From Klebsiella aerogenes (GTDB lineage Bacteria > Pseudomonadota > Gammaproteobacteria > Enterobacterales > Enterobacteriaceae), in assembly GCA_029027985.1 (NCBI GenBank), contig CP119076.1, positions 3,966,422 through 4,030,421 of the forward strand: a stretch of DNA of 64,000 bases. The letters run 5' to 3'. The position numbers were made by a program, and so were the translations under genes. The notes under the pieces were generated by a model. It did no database searches, had not been told where the DNA came from, and saw only the letters and a list, made by a program, of their open reading frames with translations. Within the stretch, counting starts at the first letter, position 1. Each line of letters opens with the position of its first letter. This document shows positions 53,697 through 62,439 of this stretch, piece by piece.

Positions 53697-55745
53697 ATGA
53701 GTTTTTTAGAGTTTAACCACGATAATTTTTATATTTCATTTGAACTTAACCATAACGGAAATATATATATCAGTCGATTTGCAACGCATCCTCATGCGGA
53801 AACCCGCGGCGAGTTCCCCTTGCTGCAGATTCACGCCAGCGGCTACAACCAAAACGATCACCATGCGCGTAAACATACCGGCAGCGAACCCGGATCTTCA
53901 CTTCGTTACCAGACGCACCGTAAGAGCGAAAACGCGATGGGAAGCAAGCTGGAAATCGAGCTACAGGGAGAAGAACTCCATGCCTGCTGGCATTTACAGC
54001 ACTTTCGCGGGCTGGCCGCCGCTCGCATCTGGTGCGACGTTTTCAACCATAGCGATGAACCTATTGGACTGGAATACGTCAGTTCCCTGGCGCTGTATGC
54101 TATCGGCAGCCTGCCGTGGGAAAAATCCGCTCGCCTGCATCTGCCGCACAATAACTGGTATGGCGAAGCGCAATGGAAAAGTAACTCGCTTGCCGAACTC
54201 GGTCTGGAAAAGGTGAACCGCTTCTCGCTCGATCGTATCTCGATTGAAAATACCAGCACCTGGTCAAGTATCGGTTATCTACCCTGCGCCGCTTTTGAAG
54301 ATACCGCCGCAGGGACCACGTTGCTGTGGCAAATCGAGCATAATGGCTCATGGCAGTGGGAGATCGGCGACTATCGCGACCAGTTGTACCTGCAGGTCAG
54401 CGGCCCAACCGAAAATGAGAACCACTGGTGGAAGCAGCTGGCGCCCGGCGACAGCTTTACCTCCGTGCCGGTCGCCATAGCCCTGGTTCCCGGGGGGCTC
54501 GACGCGGCGCTGCGTGAGATAACCCGCTACCGTCGGCGAATCCTGCGTCCATCGGCGGACAATACCACCCTGCCGGTGATCTTTAACGACTATATGAACT
54601 GTCTTTCCGGCGATCCGACCACGGAAAAGCTCTTCCCGCTCATCGATGCGGCAGCAGAAGCCGGCTGTGAATATTTCTGTATCGACTGTGGCTGGTATTC
54701 GGATGGTGAATGGTGGGATGGCGTCGGCGAATGGCAGCCTTCAGCCGCGCGTTTTCCCGGCGGGATCCGCGAACCGCTGCAATATATCGCCGCCAAAGGG
54801 ATGAAATCAGGTCTGTGGCTGGAGCTTGAAGTGATGGGCATCGCCTGCCAGTTAGCGCATACCCTGCCCGATGAATGCTTTTTTATCCGCCACGGCAAAA
54901 GAGTCATCGATCATCAACGCTATCAGCTCGATTTCCGCCACCCTCTGGTGCAGGCCCACGCCGATCGGGTCATCACACGACTGGTAGAAGAATATGGCGT
55001 TAGCTATATCAAAATGGATTACAACATTAACGCGGGCAGCGGCACCGAACTGGCCGCCGATAGCCCCGGCGACGGTCTGTTGCAGCATAACCGCGCGTGG
55101 CTGGCATGGCTGAAAAAAACGCTGGATCGCTATCCGCAACTGGTCATTGAAAACTGCGGCAGCGGCGGGCTGCGGATGGATTATGCCCTGTTACAGCAGC
55201 ACAGTATTCAATCGGTGTCGGATCAAACCGACTATCGATTGATGGCCTGTATCGCCGCCGCCTCTGCTTCCGCGGTCACGCCGGAACAGGCGGCGATTTG
55301 GTCATATCCGTTGCGCGAGGGCGACCGGGAAGAGGTGATCATGAATATGGTCAACAGCCTGCTACTGCGGGTGCATCAGAGCGGTCATCTGGCGGAATTG
55401 AGCGATGAACGTTTTGCATTAGTTTGCGAAGGAATAGCCTTGTATAAAACCTATCGTCAACACATCCCGCATCTGGAGCCTTTCTGGCCTCTGGGAATGC
55501 CTTCTTTCACATCTCCCTGGCTGGTGTTCGGGCTACGTAATGCACGGGAAGCGTGGCTGGCGGTGTGGCGGATGGAGAGCGATCAGGAGGTCATCACGCT
55601 CCCTCTTCCCCACGTTGAAACGATGACCTGCGTTTATCCGCGGGCCGAACAACAACGCTGTCAGCCTGTTGTGCAATTGCAAACCGTCAACGTCGCCCTA
55701 CCGCAAAAAATGACGGCAAGATTGTTTCATCTGACGTTCGGCTAA
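53697..55745 (+). CDS. Alpha-galactosidase, glycoside hydrolase family 36
   Basis: Predicted cytoplasmic retaining alpha-galactosidase (melibiose/raffinose type), 682 residues with no signal peptide. An N-terminal beta-sandwich (~1-285) is followed by a TIM barrel with FNDYMNCLSGDPTTEKL, FCIDCGWYSD, LWLELEVM, the nucleophile Asp441 in YIKMDYN, ENCGSGGLRMDYA, the acid/base region SDQTD (508-512), and a C-terminal beta domain. The usual KWDMN motif is KMDYN here. GGAG lies seven bases before the ATG. The first ~100 codons are richer in A/T than the rest. Confidence 0.92.
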   Translation: MSFLEFNHDNFYISFELNHNGNIYISRFATHPHAETRGEFPLLQIHASGYNQNDHHARKHTGSEPGSSLRYQTHRKSENAMGSKLEIELQGEELHACWHLQHFRGLAAARIWCDVFNHSDEPIGLEYVSSLALYAIGSLPWEKSARLHLPHNNWYGEAQWKSNSLAELGLEKVNRFSLDRISIENTSTWSSIGYLPCAAFEDTAAGTTLLWQIEHNGSWQWEIGDYRDQLYLQVSGPTENENHWWKQLAPGDSFTSVPVAIALVPGGLDAALREITRYRRRILRPSADNTTLPVIFNDYMNCLSGDPTTEKLFPLIDAAAEAGCEYFCIDCGWYSDGEWWDGVGEWQPSAARFPGGIREPLQYIAAKGMKSGLWLELEVMGIACQLAHTLPDECFFIRHGKRVIDHQRYQLDFRHPLVQAHADRVITRLVEEYGVSYIKMDYNINAGSGTELAADSPGDGLLQHNRAWLAWLKKTLDRYPQLVIENCGSGGLRMDYALLQQHSIQSVSDQTDYRLMACIAAASASAVTPEQAAIWSYPLREGDREEVIMNMVNSLLLRVHQSGHLAELSDERFALVCEGIALYKTYRQHIPHLEPFWPLGMPSFTSPWLVFGLRNAREAWLAVWRMESDQEVITLPLPHVETMTCVYPRAEQQRCQPVVQLQTVNVALPQKMTARLFHLTFG

Positions 55746-55764
55746 TGCCCCATTGATGGAGATA

Positions 55765-55913
55765 TCCCTGCTCGCGCTACACTTAGCAGGGCTACGGTTT
55801 TGCGCCGTCCGGTAACCCGCCCGGGGATTTTCCCTGCTCGCGCTACGCTCAGCAGGGCTACGGTTTTGCGCCGTCCGGTAGCCCGGGTCAGGCGTCAGCC
55901 GCCGCCCGGCATT
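55765..55913. repeat. REP/BIME cluster with a 55-base direct repeat
   Basis: Two 55-base copies (55765-55819 and 55831-55885, period 66, only three mismatches) each contain a ccctgct/agcaggg stem followed by CTAC, the REP tail. A third palindrome, gcccgggtcaggcg to cgccgcccggc (55881-55910), is preceded by GTAG in the opposite orientation. The cluster sits between the converging alpha-galactosidase and yacL genes. Confidence 0.8.
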
Positions 55914-56274
55914 AACGTTGCTGCATAAATTCACGGTACGCGGCGACCACCTGCAGAAAGTCCTCTACGCCGCACAGTGAGAGGCTTTCTTCGTCGTAAT
56001 AACTCATCCCCTCTTCCATTTCATCGCCGGAAAATTCCAGTTGGTTGGCGCGGATCATCACTTCTTCGCCATCCAGCCACAACGTATATTCATGGCCGGC
56101 CCGCTGCCAGGAACGTTCACTGCCTTTCACGGTGCGCGCGGCCTGCTCCACTTCATCCAGAAGGGCCAGGTTGTCTTTCACCTCTTCGTTGAACCAGTGG
56201 CCAATTGCCTCGTGGTCCATCGACATTCGCACCTTTACCACACCGGTAATATCGCGCAGAAATTCGTAATCCAT
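55912..56274 (-). CDS. yacL: UPF0231 family protein YacL
   Basis: Conserved small cytoplasmic protein of unknown function, 120 residues as in E. coli ([22 protein letters not shown] at the start). It is very acidic, with a segment [27 protein letters not shown] near the C-terminus. No signal peptide or membrane helix is present. It lies downstream of acnB on the same strand but beyond the acnB terminator, so it probably has its own promoter. Confidence 0.93.
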   Translation of the reverse strand: MDYEFLRDITGVVKVRMSMDHEAIGHWFNEEVKDNLALLDEVEQAARTVKGSERSWQRAGHEYTLWLDGEEVMIRANQLEFSGDEMEEGMSYYDEESLSLCGVEDFLQVVAAYREFMQQR

Positions 56275-56380
56275 AGTCTTTTCCTCTGCAAGGGCAATGC
56301 GTCACCGCTGCACTGTACCCATAGAGTAATTATCGCAGCAGACAGGAAGAAAAAAAGCGTAACGGGTGGGAGGTTTGGAA

Positions 56381-56416
56381 ATAAAAATGCCCGGTGATGC
56401 AATGTTCACCGGGCAT
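56381..56416 (-). terminator. acnB intrinsic terminator
   Basis: 11-bp perfect stem atgcccggtga/tcaccgggcat with an 8-nt loop, followed on the minus strand by five T, about 45 bases past the acnB stop. Confidence 0.85.
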
Positions 56417-56460
56417 TGGAGAGTTTGTAGACAAACGGTCAGCCAGGCTGACCGAATGTA

Positions 56461-59058
56461 TTACACTGCGGTCTGGAAGATCACGCCGTCAGCTTTTTCA
56501 GTGTACTGATCCAGCTGGTTAAAGTTCAGATAACGGTAAGTATCTTCCGCCGTCTTATCAACCTGAGCCACGAAGGTCTGGTACTCTTCCGGCGTCGGCA
56601 GTTTACCCAGCAGGGAAGCCACCGCTGCCAGTTCGGCAGAAGCCAGGTAGACATTCGCGCCAGTACCTAAACGGTTCGGGAAGTTACGGGTCGAGGTCGA
56701 AACGACCGTCGCACCGTCAGCAACACGCGCCTGGTTACCCATACACAGGGAACAACCAGGGATCTCGATACGCGCACCGCTCTTACCAAACACGCTGTAG
56801 TAGCCTTCTTCAGTCAGCTGCGCGGCATCCATACGGGTTGGCGGCGCCACCCACAGACGCGTCGGCAGTTGGCCTTTGTGGCTGTCCAACAGCTTACCGG
56901 CCGCACGGAAGTGGCCGATGTTGGTCATGCAGGAACCGATGAACACTTCGTCGATCTTCTCGCCCTGCACGTCAGACAGCAGGCGAGCATCGTCCGGATC
57001 GTTCGGCGCGCACAGGATTGGCTCTTTGATATCCGCCAGATCGATGTCGATCACCGCCGCGTATTCCGCGTCAGCATCGGCTTCCAACAGTTGCGGATCC
57101 GCCAACCATTTTTCCATGCCCTGAATACGACGTTCCAGAGTACGACGGTCGCCGTAGCCTTCAGCAATCATCCACTTCAGCAGAACGATGTTGGAGTTCA
57201 GATACTCAACGATCGGTTCCTGGTTCAGCTTGATGGTACAACCTGCGGCAGAACGTTCAGCAGACGCATCGGTCAGCTCAAATGCCTGTTCCACTTTCAG
57301 ATCCGGCAGACCTTCGATTTCAAGGATGCGGCCAGAGAAGATGTTTTTCTTACCTTTCTTCTCAACGGTCAGCAGACCCTGCTTGATAGCGTACAGCGGG
57401 ATAGCGTGGACCAGGTCGCGCAGGGTGATACCCGGCTGCATTTTACCTTTGAAGCGCACCAGTACCGATTCCGGCATATCCAGCGGCATCACGCCGGTCG
57501 CGGCGGCGAAGGCCACCAGACCAGAGCCCGCCGGGAAGGAGATACCGATCGGGAAACGGGTATGGGAGTCGCCGCCGGTACCCACGGTATCAGGCAGCAG
57601 CATACGGTTCAGCCAGGAGTGGATGACGCCATCGCCCGGACGCAGAGAAACGCCACCGCGGTTCATAATGAAGTCCGGCAGAGTATGGTGCGTGGTCACG
57701 TCAACCGGCTTCGGATAGGCCGCAGTGTGGCAGAAGGACTGCATCACCAGGTCAGCGGAGAAGCCCAGGCACGCCAGGTCTTTCAGTTCATCACGGGTCA
57801 TCGGACCGGTGGTGTCCTGAGAACCGACGGAAGTCATCTTCGGCTCGCAGTAAGCGCCCGGACGAATACCGGCAACGCCGCAGGCGCGGCCAACCATTTT
57901 CTGCGCCAGAGAGAAGCCGCGGCTGCTTTCCGCTACGTCTTTCGCCTGACGGAATACGTCGCTGTGCGGCAGACCCAGCGATTCGCGCGCTTTAGTGGTC
58001 AAGCCGCGACCGATGATCAGCGGAATACGGCCGCCAGCGCGAACTTCATCAACCAGTACATCGGTTTTCAGCTCAAAGCTTGCCAGCAGTTCGTTAGTTT
58101 CGTGGTTGCGCACTTCGCCTTTGAACGGGTAAACGTCAATCACGTCGCCCATGTTCAGGTTGTTCACGTCCACTTCAATGGGCAGTGCGCCCGCATCTTC
58201 CATAGTGTTGAAGAAGATAGGCGCGATTTTGCCGCCCAGGCACAGACCGCCGCCGCGCTTGTTCGGCACGTTCGGGATATCGTCGCCCATGAACCACAAC
58301 ACCGAGTTGGTGGCGGATTTACGCGATGAACCGGTACCCACAACGTCGCCGACGTAGGCCAGCGGGAAACCTTTCTGCGCAAGCGCTTCGATTTGTTTGA
58401 TTGGGCCAACTACACCTGGCTGATCCGGCTCAATGCCTTCACGGGCGTTTTTCAGCATCGCCAGCGCGTGCAGCGGGATATCCGGGCGGGACCAGGCATC
58501 TGGTGCCGGAGACAGGTCATCGGTGTTGGTTTCGCCGGTCACTTTGAATACGGTGACGGTGATCTTTTCCGCCAGCTGCGGACGGTTCAGGAACCACTCG
58601 GCGTCAGCCCAGGATTTCATCACCTGTTTCGCGTACTCGTTGCCCGCTTTGGCTTTCTCTTCTACGTCGTAGAAGTTATCGAACATCAGCAGGGTATGGG
58701 ACAGCGCTTTCGCGGCGATCGGCGCCAGTTTAGCGTCGTCCAGCGCGTCGATCAGCGGATGGATATTGTAACCGCCCTGCATAGTGCCCAGCAGTTCAAC
58801 GGCTTTTTCAGGAGTAATCAGCGGAGAGGTCGCTTCGCCTTTAGCGATAGCGGCAAGGAATCCAGCTTTAACATAGGCGGCTTCGTCGACGCCTGGCGGT
58901 ACACGGTTGATAAGCAGATCTAACAGGAATTCTTCTTCACCCGCAGGCGGGTTTTTCAGCAGTTCTACCAGCGCGGCCATTTGGGTTGCGTCTAAGGGTT
59001 TGGCAACAATCCCCATGGCGGCACGCTCAGCTACGTGCTTACGGTATTCTTCTAGCAC
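56461..59058 (-). CDS. acnB: Bifunctional aconitate hydratase B / 2-methylisocitrate dehydratase
   Basis: Main TCA-cycle aconitase, a 4Fe-4S enzyme that can act as an RNA-binding regulator when iron is scarce. It has 865 residues from GTG at 59058 with GAGGAGA upstream, exactly the E. coli length. The N-terminal HEAT-like domain and swivel domain precede the catalytic core. Cluster cysteines are in GSCMTNIGH and [10 protein letters not shown]. Nine extra in-frame codons upstream are excluded. lpd, another TCA/pyruvate gene, lies about 3.4 kb away. Confidence 0.98.
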   Translation of the reverse strand: MLEEYRKHVAERAAMGIVAKPLDATQMAALVELLKNPPAGEEEFLLDLLINRVPPGVDEAAYVKAGFLAAIAKGEATSPLITPEKAVELLGTMQGGYNIHPLIDALDDAKLAPIAAKALSHTLLMFDNFYDVEEKAKAGNEYAKQVMKSWADAEWFLNRPQLAEKITVTVFKVTGETNTDDLSPAPDAWSRPDIPLHALAMLKNAREGIEPDQPGVVGPIKQIEALAQKGFPLAYVGDVVGTGSSRKSATNSVLWFMGDDIPNVPNKRGGGLCLGGKIAPIFFNTMEDAGALPIEVDVNNLNMGDVIDVYPFKGEVRNHETNELLASFELKTDVLVDEVRAGGRIPLIIGRGLTTKARESLGLPHSDVFRQAKDVAESSRGFSLAQKMVGRACGVAGIRPGAYCEPKMTSVGSQDTTGPMTRDELKDLACLGFSADLVMQSFCHTAAYPKPVDVTTHHTLPDFIMNRGGVSLRPGDGVIHSWLNRMLLPDTVGTGGDSHTRFPIGISFPAGSGLVAFAAATGVMPLDMPESVLVRFKGKMQPGITLRDLVHAIPLYAIKQGLLTVEKKGKKNIFSGRILEIEGLPDLKVEQAFELTDASAERSAAGCTIKLNQEPIVEYLNSNIVLLKWMIAEGYGDRRTLERRIQGMEKWLADPQLLEADADAEYAAVIDIDLADIKEPILCAPNDPDDARLLSDVQGEKIDEVFIGSCMTNIGHFRAAGKLLDSHKGQLPTRLWVAPPTRMDAAQLTEEGYYSVFGKSGARIEIPGCSLCMGNQARVADGATVVSTSTRNFPNRLGTGANVYLASAELAAVASLLGKLPTPEEYQTFVAQVDKTAEDTYRYLNFNQLDQYTEKADGVIFQTAV

Positions 59059-59491
59059 GACGGTTCTCCTCGCTCTCATTGTCATAATGCGGCCTACACG
59101 TCTTCAATCAATCTGCTTCTGCGTTGGCTTCTCTTGCCGCCTTGACGCATCTTGAATGATTTAGTGGCTGGGCGATTTTCTTCACGCTCCTGTGAGACAG
59201 TAGTTTGTAGGGTAAATGCCCGATACCGCGTCGGCAGCATAGCAGGATTTTTGAAAGGTGTTAATCTGTTTACAAAAAAGCAACATTAAAATTTAGCTGA
59301 ATCGTTAAGGGCAGGATATTGCAGGCTTTCCGTTCAATTCCCGGTAGATAAATTTATTTCTGTTACAGATTTATCAATGGAATCCCAACAAAAATCAAAA
59401 AAACCAATCTGACATTCATATACTCACTAAACTGCGCCGTTTTCGCCGATACTTTAGCGAGATGGGTAACTTTTTTGTGTCAGGAGCTTCC
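59059..59491. other. Divergent acnB/yacH intergenic region
   Basis: 433 bases without a gene. They should hold the acnB promoter(s) on the left and the yacH promoter on the right. 59099-59164 resembles a short, internally deleted ERIC element (cgtcttcaa, gttggct, cttgccgcct, gcatcttgaatgatttag). The rest (59260-59440) is AT-rich with no assignable site. Confidence 0.5.
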
Positions 59492-61132
59492 ATGTCACTA
59501 CCGTTCAAACCCCATATTATTGCCCTGCTCTGCAGCGCGGGCTTACTCGCGGCGGCGGGAACGCTATATGTTAAAAGCCGAGCCCCGGAGACTATCACCG
59601 AACCACCGGTGACGGCGCAACCCGCACCGACACCGACGCCGACGCCGACGCCCGCGGCTGCTCAACCGGTCGCGGCTACCTACACGCAAGCGCAAATTGA
59701 CCAATGGGTGGCGCCAATCGCGCTCTACCCGGATAGCCTGCTATCACAGGTGCTGATGGCCTCCACCTACCCGGATAACGTTATGCAGGCGGTACAGTGG
59801 TCGCAGGATAATCCGTCCATGAAAGGCGATGCGGCCGTTCAGGCAGTAGCCAATCAGCCGTGGGATCCCAGCGTAAAATCGCTCGTCGCCTTCCCTGCTC
59901 TGCTGGCGATGATGGGCGAGAATCCGCCGTGGGTTGAAAACCTCGGCAACGCGTTTTTAGCTCAGCCGCATGATGTGATGGACTCGGTACAACGCCTGCG
60001 CGCCATTGCGCAGCAGACCGGTACGCTGAAATCCACGCCGCAGCAAAAAGTGATCGTGACCACGCCGACGGCCTCAACGTCATCGAGAAGCAGCACCGTA
60101 TCGACTTCCACCACCACCACGGCGCCCGCCCCTTCACAGATCATTAAAATTGAACCGGCGAATCCGGAAGTGGTGTATGTCCCCAGTTATAACCCCACCA
60201 CCGTCTACGGCAGTTGGCCGAATAGCGCCTATCCGCCGGTTTATCTGCCACCCCCTCCCGGGGAACAGTTTACCGACAGCTTCGTCAAAGGTTTCGGTTA
60301 TAGCCTCGGCGTCGCCACTACCTGGGCGCTGTTTAGCAGCATCGACTGGGATCATCATGATGATGATTACTACCATCATGATGACGATTACCATCATGGC
60401 GGTTACCAGCATAATGGTGATAACATCAATATTAATGTGAATAATTTCAATCACATTACCGGGCAAAATCTGCCAGGCAATCAGGTTAACTGGCAGCACA
60501 ATCCCGCCTATCGTGGCAATGTGCCTTATCCGAATAACAATGTCTCTCAGCGCTTCCATCAGACCAACGTCCCCGGCGGACTGAGCGCCACGCAGCATGC
60601 GCCGGTCGATCGCAGCGCTCAGCGCCAGGCGGCGTTAAATCAGCTCCCGCAGCACAACGCGCCGGTTGCCGCCGCGGGCAACCTGGCGGCGAATAATGCC
60701 TCGCGCGATGCCCAGCGTCAGGCGGCCTCACAACAGCTGAAGCAGGTCACGCAGCGTAGCAACTACCGCGGTTACGACAGCACGCCGACCGCGGCCCAAC
60801 AACAGCATCGCGCCGCGGCAAAAACGCAGCTGCAAAACCCTACGCCACAGCAGCAGCAACATCGCGAGGCGGTGAAGAGCCGCGTACAGAACCCTACGCC
60901 TCAACAGCAGCAGCGCCGCCAGCAGATCCAATCCGCGACCCCGGCTCAGCGTCAGCAGACGGTCAGCCACCTGCGCGCTAACGCCCTTAGCGGCAACGAA
61001 AGTCGCTCGCCTTCCTGGCAATCGCAGCAGGCGCGTGGACTGCAGAGCCGTCAGATTTCCGGCTTAAGTAGCGAGCAGCGCAGCGCCGGCAGAGAGCGTC
61101 TTGCCGAACACCATGAATTGCGTCGTCGTTGA
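59492..61132 (+). CDS. yacH: DUF3300 family envelope protein YacH
   Basis: Exported or membrane-anchored protein of unknown function, 546 residues from MSLPFKPHII (CAGGAG upstream; ten further in-frame codons excluded). Layout: hydrophobic segment 7-28; Pro-Thr run 44-54; DUF3300 core about 62-285 (WVAPIALYPDSLLSQVLMASTYPD, EVVYVPSYNPTTVYG); a His/Asp/Tyr cluster 287-302 that could bind metal; an Asn-rich stretch; and a Gln/Arg-rich C-terminus with an 18-residue repeat (QNPTPQQQQ at 448 and 466). It is followed after 10 bases by the DUF2950 gene, probably in one operon. Confidence 0.9.
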   Translation: MSLPFKPHIIALLCSAGLLAAAGTLYVKSRAPETITEPPVTAQPAPTPTPTPTPAAAQPVAATYTQAQIDQWVAPIALYPDSLLSQVLMASTYPDNVMQAVQWSQDNPSMKGDAAVQAVANQPWDPSVKSLVAFPALLAMMGENPPWVENLGNAFLAQPHDVMDSVQRLRAIAQQTGTLKSTPQQKVIVTTPTASTSSRSSTVSTSTTTTAPAPSQIIKIEPANPEVVYVPSYNPTTVYGSWPNSAYPPVYLPPPPGEQFTDSFVKGFGYSLGVATTWALFSSIDWDHHDDDYYHHDDDYHHGGYQHNGDNININVNNFNHITGQNLPGNQVNWQHNPAYRGNVPYPNNNVSQRFHQTNVPGGLSATQHAPVDRSAQRQAALNQLPQHNAPVAAAGNLAANNASRDAQRQAASQQLKQVTQRSNYRGYDSTPTAAQQQHRAAAKTQLQNPTPQQQQHREAVKSRVQNPTPQQQQRRQQIQSATPAQRQQTVSHLRANALSGNESRSPSWQSQQARGLQSRQISGLSSEQRSAGRERLAEHHELRRR

Positions 61133-61142
61133 GGATCAGCAG

Positions 61143-61949
61143 ATGAGAAAACCATTACAGGTAGCCCTATTCACGTTAATGCTGTCGCCGTTCGCCGCCT
61201 TCGCCCAGCAGCAGTTCGCCACGCCGGAACAGGCGGCCAGCGCGCTGGCTGACGCGATCGGTCAACATAACGACGCCGCGCTGACCAACCTGCTCGGCGA
61301 TAACTGGCAGCAGTTTTTACCCTCCGATGGCATCGACCCCAACGCCGTCGATCGTTTTCAGCGCGACTGGCGGGTGAAACACGTCATCGTACAGCAGGAC
61401 AATAACGCCTGGCTCGATGTCGGCAGCGAAGCATGGCGGTTGCCGATTCCCATCGTCAAAGAGGCGCAAGGCTGGCGCTTTGATATGGCAGCCGGCGAGG
61501 ATGAAATACTCACTCGCGCCATCGGCCGCAATGAACTGTCGGCGATTGCCGCCATGCACGCCTACGTCGATGCGCAGCAAGACTACTACCGGCTGAATCA
61601 TCGTTGGGCGCAGAAAATCATCAGCAGCGAAGGTCAAAAAGATGGGCTGTACTGGCCGACATCGCCGGGCGAACCACCTAGCCCGCTTGGTCCGGCCTTT
61701 AGCCCAACGACGCCCGGCACCGGCTACCATGGCTATCACTTCCGGATTATCGCCGACAGCGATAATCAGGGCGTCGCATTAGTGGCCTGGCCGGTGGAAT
61801 GGGGAGAAAGCGGCGTGATGAGCTTTATGATCGATCAGAACGACCAGGTCTATCAGGCAAATCTGGGCGAGGAAAGCGCCACCAAAGCGCAGTCGATGAC
61901 CCATTTTGCCCCCGACGCAGATGCCGGATGGCAGGCAATCAAGCAATAA
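61143..61949 (+). CDS. DUF2950 family periplasmic protein
   Basis: 268 residues of unknown function. The signal peptide MRKPLQVALFTLMLSPFAAFA is cleaved before QQQF. The family core is visible: FATPEQAASALADAIGQHNDAAL, WRFDMAAGEDEILTRAIGRNELSAI, and the Gly-rich GTGYHGYHFRII. It lies 10 bases after yacH with GAGGATCAGCAG ahead of its ATG, so the two are very likely cotranscribed and may act together at the envelope. I do not know a K-12 counterpart at this site. Confidence 0.88.
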   Translation: MRKPLQVALFTLMLSPFAAFAQQQFATPEQAASALADAIGQHNDAALTNLLGDNWQQFLPSDGIDPNAVDRFQRDWRVKHVIVQQDNNAWLDVGSEAWRLPIPIVKEAQGWRFDMAAGEDEILTRAIGRNELSAIAAMHAYVDAQQDYYRLNHRWAQKIISSEGQKDGLYWPTSPGEPPSPLGPAFSPTTPGTGYHGYHFRIIADSDNQGVALVAWPVEWGESGVMSFMIDQNDQVYQANLGEESATKAQSMTHFAPDADAGWQAIKQ

Positions 61950-61981
61950 AAAAAAGCCCGGTTGCGCCATAGCAACCGGGC
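61948..61981 (-). terminator. Intrinsic terminator of the small exported-protein gene
   Basis: 10-bp perfect stem gcccggttgc/gcaaccgggc with loop gccata, followed on the minus strand by eight T. It ends the minus-strand gene at 61994 and abuts the stop of the converging DUF2950 gene. Confidence 0.9.
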
Positions 61982-61993
61982 ATCTTCATTTGC

Positions 61994-62278
61994 TTAACCT
62001 TGATGCGGCATCAATGATGGATAGCCAGCGAAAGCCGGTTTTGCGCTGGTCAGCGCCGCTTCATCAGAACTGATGCTCCCCGAGTTCGCCGCCCACACGC
62101 CTTCATGGGTCTTCGTTATCAGCTGATGCTGCGCATTCAGATTCTGCCCCATCGCCGCAATATGCGTACTTTCGGTACCGCCGCTGTTCGCAGCCCAGGG
62201 AATCGTTACATCAGCCGCGCAGGCCAGACCGGATACGAACGTCGTGGCTAACAGCGCCGTGGTTAAAAAGCGTTTCAT
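61994..62278 (-). CDS. Small exported protein of unknown family
   Basis: 94 residues that I do not recognise. It is a credible gene: ATG preceded by GAGGTG with four bases spacing, a Sec signal peptide MKRFLTTALLATTFVSGLACA, and a strong terminator. The mature part (~70 residues) contains a near-duplicate WAANSGG and VWAANSGS about 35 residues apart, and no Cys. A LACA segment could be read as a lipobox (LAC), so a lipoprotein cannot be excluded. It stands alone between the DUF2950 gene and lpd. Upstream lies an imperfect inverted repeat. Confidence 0.8.
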   Translation of the reverse strand: MKRFLTTALLATTFVSGLACAADVTIPWAANSGGTESTHIAAMGQNLNAQHQLITKTHEGVWAANSGSISSDEAALTSAKPAFAGYPSLMPHQG

Positions 62279-62298
62279 TTTACACCTCATACATAATT

Positions 62299-62322
62299 AA
62301 CTACCTACTAGTTTAGGAAGTT
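62299..62322. promoter_or_regulatory. Inverted repeat upstream of the small exported-protein gene
   Basis: aactaccta-ctagtt-taggaagtt: 9-base arms with one mismatch around a 6-base spacer, 21-44 bases ahead of the ATG. The size and position suit a dimeric repressor or response-regulator site; the regulator is unknown. Confidence 0.4.
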
Positions 62323-62390
62323 ATTATGTGCAAATTATGTATAAGGTGTAGCGGTTTATTAATGTAGACATAGTTCTAAACATCAGACAT

Positions 62391-62413
62391 AAAAAAGCGG
62401 CTCCAGGAGCCGC
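62391..62413 (-). terminator. lpd intrinsic terminator
   Basis: 7-bp stem gcggctc/gagccgc with a 3-nt loop, followed on the minus strand by six T, 26 bases past the lpd stop. Confidence 0.9.
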
Positions 62414-62439
62414 TTATCCATTTTGCCTGAAAGAAAAAG

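Noticed and set aside
56869-58329. 486-codon plus-strand open frame
   Set aside because: Antisense to acnB, no recognisable domain, composition of a shadow frame.
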